Positions 18,157-30,071 of a DNA stretch of 64,000 nt are shown here, in pieces. The notes below the pieces were generated by a model, which was not told the origin of the DNA, searched no databases, and saw only the letters and a list, made by a program, of their open reading frames with translations. Origin of the DNA: Hemerocallis citrina (Eukaryota > Streptophyta > Magnoliopsida > Asparagales > Asphodelaceae); contig CM030367.1 of assembly GCA_017893485.1 (NCBI GenBank), positions 146,185,767 through 146,249,766 of the forward strand, written 5' to 3'. A program made the translations under genes and the position numbers. The number at the start of each line of letters is the position of its first letter. Positions within the stretch are counted from its first letter, which is position 1.

Positions 18157-21100
18157 ATGGTTAAGTTTTCTTCCACGGACGAAACCCCCTCCTCGGACCT
18201 AGGCGTCAGCCGAGTGGTCAGGCCGAGCAAAGATACACGGAAGAAGGTCGTGGAGCCGACCAAAGGGACTTTGGTTCGGCCGAACAAAGACGGGGAGGTT
18301 GCCGAGCCACTTTAGGAGGTTGAGGCCCGGTCTAACAAGGGCAAGGGTGTGGAAACCATTATTGAGCACTCGAAGACAGCAGGGGAGATGGGTCGGCAGC
18401 CGAGCGTTTTGTCGAGCATCGGCGGTGTGCGGAGCTACTCTGGAGAACTGTTGGAGAAGGTGACGCAGGGCACAGCCAAATCAATCGAGGAGAACGAGCC
18501 GAGGGAAACTTCCGAGGTGGATCATATCTCCTCAGTGCTGACCGAGGCGGATCTGCATCGGATCTGGAGCGGGTTCCAAATCCTAGCAGGGTACAGACTT
18601 CTGCTCCCGGGCCCCGGCTTCCGAGCGTGCACCTCGTCCTCGGCCGATGTTTGTGTTTTTCCCGCCGACTCACTGAATGTCGGACTTCGTCTGCCGCTCC
18701 ACCCCTTTGTGGTCGAGGTGCTGCAGTGGTACGCCTTGTGTCCGGCTCAGCTGATGCCGAACACGTGGCGGCATGTGATGGCATTTGTTCTTCAATGCCA
18801 TGAGGTCGGAGCCGAGCCGAACATGTTCATCCTTTGGAGTCTCTACCGACCTTGCCAACCTAGCAAGAATGAGCAAAGGTACTACCTTTTGCCGAGGAAG
18901 GGCGTGAAGCTGATCGAGAACCCATACTCGATCAAGCATTGGAAGGAAAAGTACTTCCTCGTCCGAGCTCCCAAGCCATGGGTGATACCGACGGTGTGGT
19001 CGAGGGACGGTCTTCCGAAGCGGGCGAAGAAAGAGCCCGTGCTCAGTAATGATGAGGCGGAGGTCGTGGAGAAGTTGCTCGGCCTTCCGACCCTCAGTTG
19101 GAAGGACATCACAGAGGAGGCATTATTCCGAGGGGGTCTCAGTCCGATCGAACCTAGCACGCCTTTTCTGTACTAGTTTTTTCTTTGAAGTTTTTTGAAA
19201 ATTTTTCTAACTCTTTTTGCTCGGTTTGTGCAGAATCCTCCGGCATGGATTACAAAGGTTTGATGGCGAAGGCCCGAGCGGCTAGGGAGCAGGAGACGAG
19301 GAAGAGGAAGAGGACCGTGTCCGGTCCTCAAGGCGGCCGAGCGCCCAAAGTACCCACGGTTTCTCCGACCCCCGAGCATCCGGTTATTGAGGTTTCTTAG
19401 GCCGAGACCGAGCAAGGCCTCGTCGCGCCGATCGTCTTACCTACCTCGGATGTGCCGACCCCGCCGGTGCATACGGATGCTCCGGGGTCTTGTGGCGGAG
19501 CGTTCAACATAGGCGCACTGCTGGCTCTCGATGTTCTGCCACTTACTGCCGAGGCAGAGCGAATTTTGACCGAGGAGCACAAGCGCATCTTCGTCCCTGA
19601 CTGGAGGGTGATGAAGGTCGACGGGTTCTTGGGGGACGAAAACATTTGTATGCAGGCGGTGAAACACCTGCCGACCCCCAAAGACCGAGCGGCATTGAAG
19701 GCACGTGAAGTTGGTGAAGCTGCGATGCAGATCGCTCGGAATACCATGTCGGTAAGTAGTGAATCACTTTCTTGAAAATTTTTCTAAGTTTTTGTGCTCG
19801 TTCTTGACAGTTTCTCATGTTGCCTGTAGACCCTTTGCCACTTCAACTATTTGCTCGAGGAATTCGAGAGCATGGAGAAGGAGATGACAATTCTGAACGA
19901 CCGTGAACGGTCGGAACGGTCTAAAGCGGTGAAGGAGCTCGAGGCCGAGCAGCTGCGTTCTACTTCGCTCGAGGCCGAAGTCGCCAACTTAAAGGCTCAG
20001 CTTGCCGAGGCATTGAGGAGCTCGGCCGCCGAGGCCTCAAAGGTCGAGGCCATTGAGAAGGAGAGGGCTCGGCTTGAAGGGGAACTGTCTGAAGCTCGGA
20101 AGGCGACAGAGGAAGCCCTGAGCGAGCAAGCATCGAAGGTGGCAGCCGCAGAGAAGGCAGTCCGGGATGAGGCCGAAGCTCATATGCTAACGAATATGGA
20201 GGAGGCGTATGGCCGAGCTCTGAAGCACATCGTCGCTCGGAACCCCGAGTTTGACATCTCGGACTATTACTTCTACGACTCTGTAGAGGGCGAGGAAAAG
20301 ATGCCCTTGGCCGTGCTCGCTCCAAGGCCGGAGGGCGAAGATGCCGAGGGCGAGGGTGGTGCTGGTCGTGCAATTGTAACTGTGCCGACCGATGATGAGG
20401 TCGACCCTTGACTTTGTCGTCTTCTTCTCTGTTTTCTTTTTCTTCTTTTTTGTAACGCCTAACTGCTGACTGGCCACCGCCTTTTGTAAACTTTTGACTT
20501 TCAATGAAAACTTGTGGTGTTTTGGCTGAGGATTACGAAATTTTTACAAAAATGTTTAACTCTTTTCGCTCGGATTGCATCCCTAAGTGTCGAAGACTTC
20601 TCTTGATATTTCTCCGCTTTTCAGGTTGAGTTGGGTCCAATTACTGAGGTCTCCCATCTTCGCACTGAGCTGGAGAAAACGAAGGAGGCTCTTTCTCGTA
20701 ATCGGAACAAAGCATTTTATGACTTCTTGAAATTGGAGGACATCAAAGCAACGGCGAGAGGGTATTTAGGCGAGTTGAGGCAACTGCGGAAGCAGTCTCG
20801 AAAGACTCCTCTCGAAGGCGAGGTTGATCCGTAAGGGGCTTTTTGATGTCGAACAAAGAAACAGTGAACTGCTGGCGGAGATTCGCCAATTGGAGGTGAC
20901 GGTGAAAGAACACTCGGCCGAAGAAGAGGAGTTAGCTTCGAAGGTGGGGATGTTGATGTCCGAGCGCGACGAGTTGTTGGCCAGAATCGACAAATTGAAG
21001 AGAATCACGATCGACAGAGGTATCGAAGTGACTCATCTTCGTCGTATAATGGCCGATAACACTAACGTCGCAGGCTCGTCTAAACTTCCTCGTCTTAAAA

Positions 21101-21459
21101 CATCGGCGGCGGACGAGATTCTGAGAGATAGGATCATCGAGTTGGAGGATGAGATTGCAATGCTAAAACCTCAGCCTGTAAGGACCAATGTTCGCAGTAC
21201 GTCATGTACTCGCGAGGAAAGCGAAAGGGGAATCTCGTTCTACGAACTCGCGAATCGCTCGCCTGTCGTTAGGGGGAGCCCAGCTGATGCTCAGAGCGTC
21301 GTAGCTATTTCGTCTAGTGGCGCCTCGATTGGGGCCACAGCTAGAACTAGCGGCGAAGGGGGCTCTCGCTTCGCTGGTCTGGAGTCGAGCGCAGAGACGA
21401 GGCGACGCCGTCCTCGCGTGTCTCTGAACCGAAGCGTTCCCCTCCCAAAGAAATGCTAG
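18157..21459 (+). pseudogene. Antisense gene of Tat element 2, degraded
   Basis: The exon plan matches element 1: exon 1 18,157 to about 19,169, exon 2 19,234-19,751, exon 3 19,830 to about 20,399, exon 4 20,625-21,459. Exon 1 encodes the same gypsy-type transposon domain (LRLPLHPFVVEVLQWYALCP and LMPNTWRHVMAFVLQCHE). Exons 3 and 4 encode coiled coils. It has in-frame TAG stops at 18,313 and 19,398 and a frameshift in exon 4 near 20,770-20,830. The phase at the exon 1-2 junction is off by one from element 1, suggesting an indel or a shifted donor. After exon 3 both elements share GACTGGCCACCGC followed by TTTTGTA, which may be an alternative 3' end. Confidence 0.7.
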
Positions 21460-21528
21460 ACAAGTTGTATTATGCTCTTCAAGTTATTGTAAAAATCTTG
21501 TTGTAGTGTCGGCTTTGTCCGGGCCCTT

Positions 21529-21534
21529 AATAAA
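21529..21534 (+). terminator. Poly(A) signal of the antisense gene in element 2
   Basis: AATAAA at 21,529-21,534, about 70 bp after the last open codon. It precedes the 117-bp array that separates the antisense gene from the convergent end of pol. Confidence 0.45.
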
Positions 21535-21639
21535 AAGGCTTGTTTTGCTTCCTATGTTTGAATGCTGCGTTGGCTGGTAAACTAATAAGTATAACTCCTC
21601 CATCTTTTGACAACTATTCAGAATCAGAAGCAAATCTTC

Positions 21640-22315
21640 TTTCTTACTGGCTACCCGCTCCTAGCTTGCTTAGGAGCGGGATTGCAGAGCGAAATCGAAC
21701 CAAGTGTTGGACTCCGAACACATCGTTAGAGTTAGTTCAATGGTTGTGGGAGCAATTCTGAATGGTGACCCACTCCTAGTTCGCTTTTAAGAGCGAGCTT
21801 GCGGAGGAGAATCGAACCAAGTGTTGGACTCCAAACTCGTCGTTAGAGTTAGTTCAACGGTTGTGGGAGCAATTCCGAATGGTGACCCACTCCTAGCTCG
21901 CTCTTAAGAGCGAACTTGCGGAGGAGAATCGAACCAAGTGTTGGACTCCGAACTCGTCGTTAGAGTTAGTTCAACGGTTGTGGGAGCAATTCCGAATGGT
22001 GACCCACTCCTAGCTCGCTTTTAAGAGCGAGCTTGCGGAGGAGAATCGAACCAAGTGTTGGACTCCGAACTCGTCGTTAGAGTTAGTTCAACGGTTGTGG
22101 GAGCAATTCTGAATGGTGACCCACTCCTAACTCGCTTTTAAGAGCGAACTTACAGAGGAGAATCGAACCAAGTGTTGGACTCCGAACTCGTCGTTAAAGT
22201 TAGTTCAACGGTTGTGGGAGCAATTCCGAATCGTGACCCACTCCTAGCTCGCTTTTAAGAGCGAGCTTGCGGAGGAGAATCGAACCAAGTGTTGGACTCC
22301 GAACTCGTCGTTAGG
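21640..22315. repeat. 117-bp tandem array with a hairpin in each unit (6 copies)
   Basis: CCAAGTGTTGGACTCC starts at 21,700, 21,817, 21,934, 22,051, 22,168 and 22,285, exactly 117 bp apart. Most units contain AGCTCGCTTTTAAGAGCGAG, a self-complementary stem with a short loop. The array lies between the 3' ends of the antisense gene and of pol, which converge. Confidence 0.95.
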
Positions 22316-22490
22316 GTGAAGAGTAAAGGCAAAGAGATGCAAGTAATTTTACAAGTAATATGCGAAAAAACTTTTTTTATTAATGGCTAATCGTTGGCTG
22401 CTTCTAAAGTTGCGAGCCGTTATTACAAGAGAAAAATAAAGGAAAAAATACAAGTAAAAGGAAAGGAAACGGTTCGACATCTCAGAATAC

Positions 22491-25400
22491 TTAGGGAGGC
22501 GTTAGTGCTCTCTCTTGGTATTTCAAAAGATGGTCGGCATTCCAAGTCCTGGGGATCTCCCTGCCTTCGAGATCTTCTAGTCTGTATGCCCCAGGCCGAA
22601 CTACTTTGACGATCTTGTAGGGTTCCTCCCAATTTGGAGCAAGTTTGCTCTTCTGACCAGGAAAGGAGATGGCCAACTTTCTGAGGACCAAGTCCTCTTC
22701 TTTGAGGTCGGTAGGACGGACTCTTTTGTTATATGCCAACTCGATCCTTCTTCGGTAGCTTTGTTGGCGAATGGCAGCTCGTTCACGGATCTCATCAATT
22801 AAGTCTAGATTTGCTCGGAGCTCTCTGGCATTTTGTTCTTCTTCATAAGTCATTAGTCGAGGAGAGGGTATACCAACTTCTATGGGGATCATTGCTTCGG
22901 ACCCATAGGTGAGATTGAATGGGGACTCTCCTGTGGGGGTCCGTTTTGTGGTGCGGTAGTTCCACAGCACGTTGGGGAGCTGATCGACCCATAAGCCTTT
23001 AGAGCATTTTTCCAACCTCTTCTTAATACCGGAGAGGATCTGTCGGTTAGCATTCTCAACTTGGCCATTCGACTGTGGATGAGAGACGGAGGAGAAGCGT
23101 TGTTGGATGGCGAGGTCTTCACATAGAGCTAGGAAGGCAGCCCCGGTAAACTGGGTTCCGTTGTCTGTTATGAGGACCCGAGGTACTCCGAATCGGCAAA
23201 TTACGTTCTTCCAGAAGAACTAAAGTATTTTGTTCTCGGTGATGGTGGCCAAGGGCTCGGCCTCTATCCACTTCGAGAAGTAGTCGATTGCCACGACTAA
23301 GAACTTGAACTGGCCGGGAGCTGGTGGGAATGGTCCTAGTAAATCCATCCCCCACATTGCGAAAGGGATAGGACTTGATAGGGAAGTGAGTGGAGCTTGT
23401 GGGAGGCGATAGATGTTGGAGTACTTCTGACATGAGCTGCATTACCGAACGTGCCGTTCGGCGTCTTGTAAGAGAGTGGGCCAGAAATATCCGTAGTTCA
23501 ACACTTTGCGGGCTAGGGATCTGGATCCTGAATGTGCCCCGCCGATGCCTTCGTGAAGTTCTTGCAGTGCGTAGTCGGCCTGTTCGGGGGAGAGGCATCT
23601 CAAATAAGGCCTGTCGTCGACTTGTGTGAAGGAGCGCTTATATAGGATGCCTCCAATCAGTGTGTATCGCTCTGCTCAGGTTCTTACTCGGCGAGCTTCC
23701 CTGGGGTCCTCGGTGAGAAGCCCATCTCTCAGGAACTGAACGAGGGGTTTCATCCAGTCATCTTGAAGCAAAACAGGTAGAGACTCCATAGAATCGGAAG
23801 TTTCGTCCTCAATACTTGGCTTCAGGAGGACCTCTATTAAGACGGTCTGCTCAAGACCTTGGAGGGAGGAAGATGCTAGCTTGGAGAGGGCATCGGCATG
23901 GGCATTTTCTTCTCGGGGGATTCGTTGGATGAGGGCTTCTTCAAATAAGGCCATGAGGCTCCTGACCTTGGCTGAGTACTTAACCATTCAGTCGTCACGT
24001 GCTTCATACTCGCCTAGGACCTGATTTACGACCAGCTGAGAGTCGCTAAAGATCCGGAGGCGTTGCGCCCCTGCATTGCGAGCCATTCCAAGGCCGGCTA
24101 TGAGTGCCTCGTATTCTGCTTCGTTGTTAGAGGCCTTGAAGTTGATACGGAGGGAGTATTGGAGGATGAAGTCATCTGGGCCTGCCAGAATGACCCCGGC
24201 TCCGCTTCCCTCGTTACAGGAGGATCCATCCACATATACCGACCAGACAAGCGGTCCCTTCATTGCTTGGCTGAACTCGGGGATGGTACTTTCAACTATA
24301 AATTCTGCTAAGGCCTGAGCCTTAATCGCGGTCCGAGGCTGATACGTTATATCATGCTGGCTCATCTCGATAGACCACTTCATAAGGCGACCCGAGGTCT
24401 CTGGTTTATGAAGCACTTGCTTCAGCGGTTGGTCGGTAAGAACGACCACCGAATGGGACTGAAGATATGGGCGTAACTTCCTTGCGGCCATCACTAGTGC
24501 ATAAGCCATTTTTTCTATCCTTGGGTAGCGGAGCTCGGCATCCCGAAGTACCTTGCTCACATAGTAAATGGGCTTTTGAGCTCGGTCTTCTTCCCTTACT
24601 AAAACGGCGCTGAGGGTCTGCTCGGAGGCTGCCAGGTAGAGGTAGAGGGGTTCACCAGGGATTGGTTTGCTGAGGAGAGGAGGATTGACGAGGTAAGCTT
24701 TGAGCTGGTCGAACGACTCCTGTTGCTGTTGACCCCATTCAAAACCTTTAGCCCCTCTGAGGGCCTTGAAGAAGGGGAGGCATTTCTCCCCGGACTTCGA
24801 GAGAAAACGCCCTATAGCGGCTAGGCGGCTTGTTAGCCTCTGAACTTCCTTAACGTTCTTGGGAGGGGCCATGTCTAATATGACCTTGATTTTCTCAGGG
24901 TTAGCTTCAATTCCTCGTTGGCTGACCATGAAGTCGAGGAACTTTCCTGATGAGACTCCGAACGCACACTTGTTCGGATTGAGCCTCATGTTGTGCTTTC
25001 TCAGTACATCGAATGCCTCCTGTAGGTCGGTCACGTGATCGGTCCCTCGGATGCTTTTTACAAGCATGTCGTCAACATATACCTCCATATTCCGGCCGAT
25101 TTGAGCTTGGAAAACCTTGTTTGACGAGGCGTTGATATGTGGCACCTGCATTCTTCAAACCGAATGGCATAATCCTGTAACAATAGAGGCCCTGGTCGGT
25201 CACAAATGAGGTCTTCGGGATATCCGGGGGGAACATCCGGATCTGATTGTAGCCTGAGAAGGCGTCCATGAAACTGAGGAGTTCATGACCCGAAGTGGCG
25301 TCAATCAAAGTGTCAATACTTGGAAGAGGGAAGGGGTCCTTGGGGCAAGCCTTGTTGAGATCGGTAAAATCGATACAAATCCTCCAAGTCCCATTGGGCT

Positions 25401-25695
25401 TCTTCACCATCACTACATTCGACAGCCATTTGGGATAATTTACTTGTATGAACTGGGCCTTCAAGAGCTTGTCCACCTCCTCTTTTATAGCTAGCTGGCG
25501 CTCGGGGGCGAACTTGCGCCTCTTCTGTTGGACCGGTTTGGACCCCAAAACAACGCTGAGGTGGTGGACCAAGAGCTCTTCGGAAATTTCGGGCATGTCT
25601 GCAGCTGACCAAGCAAAGAGGTCTGGGTTCCTTCGGATACACTGGACTATGTCGGAGCATAGGACGGATGGGAGGGTCTTGCTAACAAAGAACTT
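22491..25695 (-). pseudogene. pol: Tat element 2 pol, interrupted
   Basis: RT (FTDLNKACPKDPFPLP, YVDDMLVKS), gypsy RNase H, second RNase H (VYVDGSS ... SDSQLV ... NAHADALSKLAS) and integrase (HEGIGG, TDNGTQF, C-terminal part in 22,491-23,015) occur in the same order as in element 1. Lesions seen are a frameshift between about 25,110 and 25,145 inside RT, TGA at 23,990-23,988 and 23,678-23,676, TAA at 23,444-23,442 and TAG at 23,222-23,220. Where element 1 can be compared, the stops stand at Arg or Gln codons, as expected from C-to-T change. No functional polyprotein can be made. Confidence 0.9.
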
Positions 25696-28263
25696 TCAGC
25701 TCGAATCTTGCTCTGAGAAGAGCACTTCCTCCAACTCGTCCACCGGCTCGGACGTTGGTCGGGTAACATCTTGGGGGATTTCCAAAGTTTCGAGGGAGAG
25801 GACTGGACCGAGGGTAGAGGTCATGTAGCACTTGCGGGCCGTTTCCTGATTGCCCCTTACTTCCCCTACTCCTGCCTGAGTGGAAAACTTCATCTTGAGG
25901 TGATAGGCGGAAGGGACGGCTTCAAGAGCTGCTAAGCCGGGGCGACCCAAAATGACATTGTAAGCTGCGGGGACATCTACGACCATAAAGTCCATCGACT
26001 CCGTTCGGGTAGTAAGAGTTTTGCCAGCGGTTACGTCAAGGGTGATTACCCCTTCAATAGTCACTGGCACTCCCGTGAACCCATGGAGCGTGTAGCCGGT
26101 GGGCTTAAGTCTTTCCCTAGATAGCTTGAGTCCCTTGAAGGCGGCGAGGAAGATTATGTTAACGGAACTGCCATTGTCCACTAGGATCCTCTCTACTTTA
26201 AAGTTCGCCATGTGGAGGTTGATGACGAGTGCATCACAGTGAGGGGTTCGGATGCCCTCGAGGTCTTCATCTGAAAATGTGACAGGCACTCCGAGGCCTT
26301 TAGGAGGAGGGGTGGCACGAACCGAATTGACTTCCCTTATAAATGCCTTTCGAGAGGAGTTGGAGGAGCCCCCCATTGGGCCCCCGTGAATGAGGTGTAG
26401 GACACGCTCCTCTTCGAAGTCGTTCGTTTCATCGCGTTCAGGACGCTTGTTAGCCCCCTGAGGCGGGGGAGGAAGGTCGGCTCGGTCCTTTCTCACGAAC
26501 CTGGTCAGCTGCCCCCTCTGGATGAGGGCTTCTATCTCATTCTTCAGGGCCCGACAATCATTGGTGTCGTGGCCATGGTCCCGGTGATAACGGCACCACT
26601 TCTCCTTATCCCTCTTCTTGCCAAGGGTGTTCATTTTTGGTACAGGAGGTATCACCCCCTCCTTCTTAACCTCCATGAGAATTGTGGAGATATTGGCGTT
26701 AAGGGGAGTAAACTTTTCGAATCTGGGAGGAGGTCGGCGCTGGCCGCCATTATCCTTCTGAAGCTTCTTGGCCCCTTCCTCTTCTGCTCCCTTTCTTTTA
26801 GACCCGGAGGAAGACTCCTCCAAGTTGGGACGGTACTCAGCTTCTTCGGCCCGAATATACTTTTCGCTCCGGAGGAGGAGGTCAGAGAAGTTCTGTGGGG
26901 GCTTCTTGGCGAGGGAGGAGCGGAGGTTGGAGTTGAGGACATTGGATTGAAAAGCTGCTGCAGCGATCGACTGGTCGAGGGATGCTATGGACCTGGCTTC
27001 AGCTGTGAACCTTTTCACATAGTCTCTCAACTTCTCACCCTTCTTCTGGTTGAGGTAGAGTAGCGAAATGCTGGTCTTCTCAGTTCGGCGGCTACTCACG
27101 AAGTGGGTGACGAAGAGGGTCTCAAATTGCTCGAAGGAGAATATTGAGGATGGGGCAAGGCGAGAGTACCATTCTCGAGCCGAACCCTTGAGAGTTGCGG
27201 GGAAGGTCTTGCACATCAGGGCATCGGAAGCTTGATGGATGAGCATGAGGGTTTTGAAGCTTTCGATGTGATCAACGGGGTCAGTCTCCCCGGAATAGGT
27301 CTCGAATTGAGGAGGTTTAAAGCCGATCGGTACGAGTGCATCCATTATGGTCCGGGAAAAGGGAGGTCTACTAGGATGAAGGGTCCTTCCTCTAAGCTCT
27401 TCTTCTCGGTCTAACTGACCCAAGCGCCTCTCCATCTCATGGAGACGGCGGTAGACTGCGTCATCCCTTCGACGGTAATCCGGCGAGCCTCTAGACTCGT
27501 CTTCGTACGAAGGAGAGCGGGGGCTACGACGACGGTAGCTCCTGGAGCGGCGAGGACTTGGCATGTAGCGGGGGTTGCTAGGAGCTTGTGGAAGAGTTAG
27601 GGACCGTCGGCGAGGACTTCGGACCTGAGGAGGAGTGGGAATCCTTGGAGCATTGGTGTTATTGGGATGGAGGTTGAGAGCTTGTAGGATGGTTGCCTAG
27701 AACTGCTGGAACTCGACACGGGTGATGGGTGCCTCATCGTTCCTAGGATGTTGCCGACCAGCAGGGGAGTGTGGTCTTCTTCTGTGATGCTTGGGGGACT
27801 CTCTCCGCCCCCTTCGGATTGGGGACCTTCTGTAGTCTCGGCGGTGGGGAGATCGCTCATCCGGACGTTGTTGGCGGGAGGCTCCCTCTCGGGCTTGCTT
27901 TTCATCCAGACGGTGGCGAAGATCCTCATCCTTCTGCCGATTGAGGGCGGTGTTGCGGAGGTCGGAAGCTCGGGGATTGTGAGAGGCCATAGAGTCCGTA
28001 GAGGCATTGTGGATTAAGACATGGTCCTGGTGAAGAGGTTGTTTCTGCGGGTTCGGATGCGAGACCCCCGCGCCGGCATTGTGAGTGGCGGGGGGTCCCT
28101 TAGGAGGTTGTTGATTCTGAGGAGGCAGGTCCTGCTGGAGAGGGTCCTCTGCTTGAGGAGGAAGTTGTCCCTGCTGCGGAGCGGGCAGGATGGGGACTTC
28201 CTGTTGCTAATCGGGGTTGGGTCCACGGTTGGACCCTCTGGATCTTACTTTCCTAGGAGGCAT
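25696..28263 (-). pseudogene. gag: Tat element 2 gag-protease, interrupted
   Basis: The frame starts at an ATG at 28,263, about 50 bp after the PBS. It contains a Pro/Gln- and Arg/Ser-rich N-terminus, then the retrotransposon Gag core (ETDPVDHIESFKTLMLI ... GSAREWYSRLAPSSI ... LRDYVKRFTAE). A zinc-knuckle-like CRYHRDHGHDTNDC follows, then the protease (ILVDNGSSVNIIF). It is broken by TAG at 28,209-28,207 and 27,699-27,697 and ends at TGA 25,698-25,696. The same frame continues into RT after that TGA, so Gag, PR and Pol were one polyprotein. This is the region that element 1 lacks. Confidence 0.88.
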
Positions 28264-28314
28264 GGCTGGAGAAGATCTGTACCACGGGAAGAGGGGAAGC
28301 CGCTATTGGTTTGT

Positions 28315-28332
28315 TTCCCACAGACGGCGCCA
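28315..28332 (-). other. Primer binding site of Tat element 2
   Basis: Minus strand TGGCGCCGTCTGTGGGAA, identical to the PBS of element 1, three bases inside the 5' LTR that ends at 28,336. Confidence 0.8.
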
Positions 28333-28335
28333 ATC

Positions 28336-28929
28336 TGTTACCGCTGAATCTGGTGTGGGGGTAAACAGATAGTATTTGTGGATTCTTAGGAAAACTTGAA
28401 TAGCAAACCTATTACCTTTTCCACCGGAGTTTGACCGTTGACTCCCGCCGTTCACCTGCAAAAAGTGCGAGACACCGGGGTTGATCCTGGCGACGCACCC
28501 TCCGACGCTCAAGTCAGTAATCAGAAGTGATTATGAAAGAGTGTAAAATTGGCAAAACATTGATTACCTCTTAATGGAGATGGATGGGGGGTATTTATAG
28601 GCGCCGTTGGGGTCAGATTAGGAATGTAATCCTTGTGGTTAGATAAGGAATGTAATCCCTAATCCCCAGTGAAAGGATAGATATGAATCAAGGCCGTTGA
28701 TTAGGATTAATCAGAAATCCTAATTCTATCATGTTGGATCGGGTTTGTTGTGGGTTGAAACCCGCACCGGTTTGAGGTGGATCCGTTCGCGGGTTAGCGG
28801 GTCTTCGAGAAGGAGAACCAACACCCGCTTCGGACCCATTGGTAGGTGAAGTTACCATTTTACTCTTAAGCTTTAAGATTCGTTCCTGATTTGGACGGTT
28901 CTGATTTAACTCCATTTTTAGTCATATCA
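28336..28929 (-). repeat. Tat element 2, 5' LTR
   Basis: 594 bp, TG...CA, with the minus-strand TATAAAT at 28,599-28,593. Followed by ATAAT at 28,930-28,934, the second copy of the target site. Confidence 0.92.
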
Positions 28930-30071
28930 ATAATAATAAAGAAATCCTTTTGTGTTGTGCAGCAAAGAGACGGCTGCACCTCACCTTTAATAGGGCGGAA
29001 GTAGATTATCTAAGGTTTTTTTGAATATATTCGCAAAATACATCTTTTAAATATATCTTTACATATATAGATCCTTATACTTGGAAGTTAAATAAAAACG
29101 TCTTAATTAAGATTTAAAAACAACAACAACCACCCTATTGTTGGCCGGCACTATTTTGAAAATCCAGAAAACAAAATTGTACTTTTTGCCCTCTAAGTGG
29201 TAATTTTGTAAAAAAGCATTTCTTTGTCAAAACTTGTAAAATAAACCAAATTCATTAAAACAAAAAGTGAACTCTTTACCTCTGATTTGACTAGGCATCA
29301 TGTACAACCCAAAATTCCTAAAATCTGGAGTTTTCACTCCAAGTGGTAATTTTGCACAAAAGTCCTTATTTTTGTAATATTTGCAAATAGGTCAAATAAT
29401 ATTTGTAAAAATCCAGAAAATTCAGAAATAATATCTACTAATACATATTAGATTTTCCAAATAAAAATTTCTTACTTTTACTTTCCAAGAAAATATTGGC
29501 ACAAGATCCACTTAAATTCCATATTTGCAAAAACACCATATTTGTTTAAATCTTTACCAAATCAAATCTAAATAAAGTTTAAATAGATTTTATTTTCAAT
29601 GATGACCATGGAAAGCCCAAAAATCAGTAAAAATGAATTTTCATTATTTGTTTGAGACACAAATGACTTTTTACATAAAAGACCCTTTCATTCGAAGTAT
29701 TTATAAAAATAGTTTCTTTACTCAGAAAAGTCCCAAAATTTAGGATATACTTAATTATAAAAAGGAGAACATATACAGAAATTTAAAATTGGAGATTTAC
29801 ACAAAAAATATTTGCATGTGTAAAATTGAGAAATTCATAAAATAGTCAAATAAATTCAAATAAATCTGAAAATTAGAATATCATAAATAAGTGAGGAAAA
29901 TGAATCATTAACCATAAAATTTTAAGAATTCAAAATTTCATAACTCCACACGTGTGTTGCATGTGCAAAATTGCAATTTCAAGAAAACAGACAAAACAGT
30001 CAACTTTACCAGTATAATATTATTTAGTAATGCAAAATAAATTATTTTATTTTGCAGGGTGTTACAGTGCA

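Larger units (their letters stand above)
15329..28929 (-). mobile_element. Tat element 2: older full-length Ty3/gypsy element with degraded genes
   Basis: 594-bp LTRs (15,329-15,922 and 28,336-28,929) start TGTTACCGC and end ATATCA, with perfect flanking ATAAT duplications (15,324-15,328 and 28,930-28,934). About 20 differences between the LTRs make it roughly four times as diverged as element 1. Order on the minus strand: PBS (28,315-28,332), gag-protease (28,263-25,696), pol (25,695-22,491), PPT (15,923-15,940). On the plus strand it carries an antisense gene (18,157-21,459) and two tandem arrays (16,330-17,800 and 21,640-22,315). It is nested in the solo LTR 12,532-30,066. Confidence 0.95.
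12532..30066. mobile_element. Large solo LTR (Del/Tekay-like ends), split by Tat element 2
   Basis: The left end TGTAGCGCCC at 12,532 is the inverted partner of GGGTGTTACA ending at 30,066. The flanks are GTGCG (12,527-12,531) and GTGCA (30,067-30,071), a 5-bp target duplication with one transition. Removing element 2 and one ATAAT leaves about 3.9 kb (12,532-15,328 plus 28,935-30,066). No PBS, PPT or coding domain is present, so it is best read as a solo LTR. Ends and size resemble Del/Tekay chromovirus LTRs, but without internal sequence the lineage is an inference. It landed 6 bp upstream of the PMD ATG. Internal features are a roughly 50-bp minisatellite (13,205-13,440) and a cluster of GTCGAC palindromes (14,126-14,385). 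Confidence 0.65.

Noticed and set aside
21640..22315. Regular spacing suggesting a CRISPR-like array
   Set aside because: The units are whole 117-bp tandem repeats without variable spacers, inside a plant retrotransposon.
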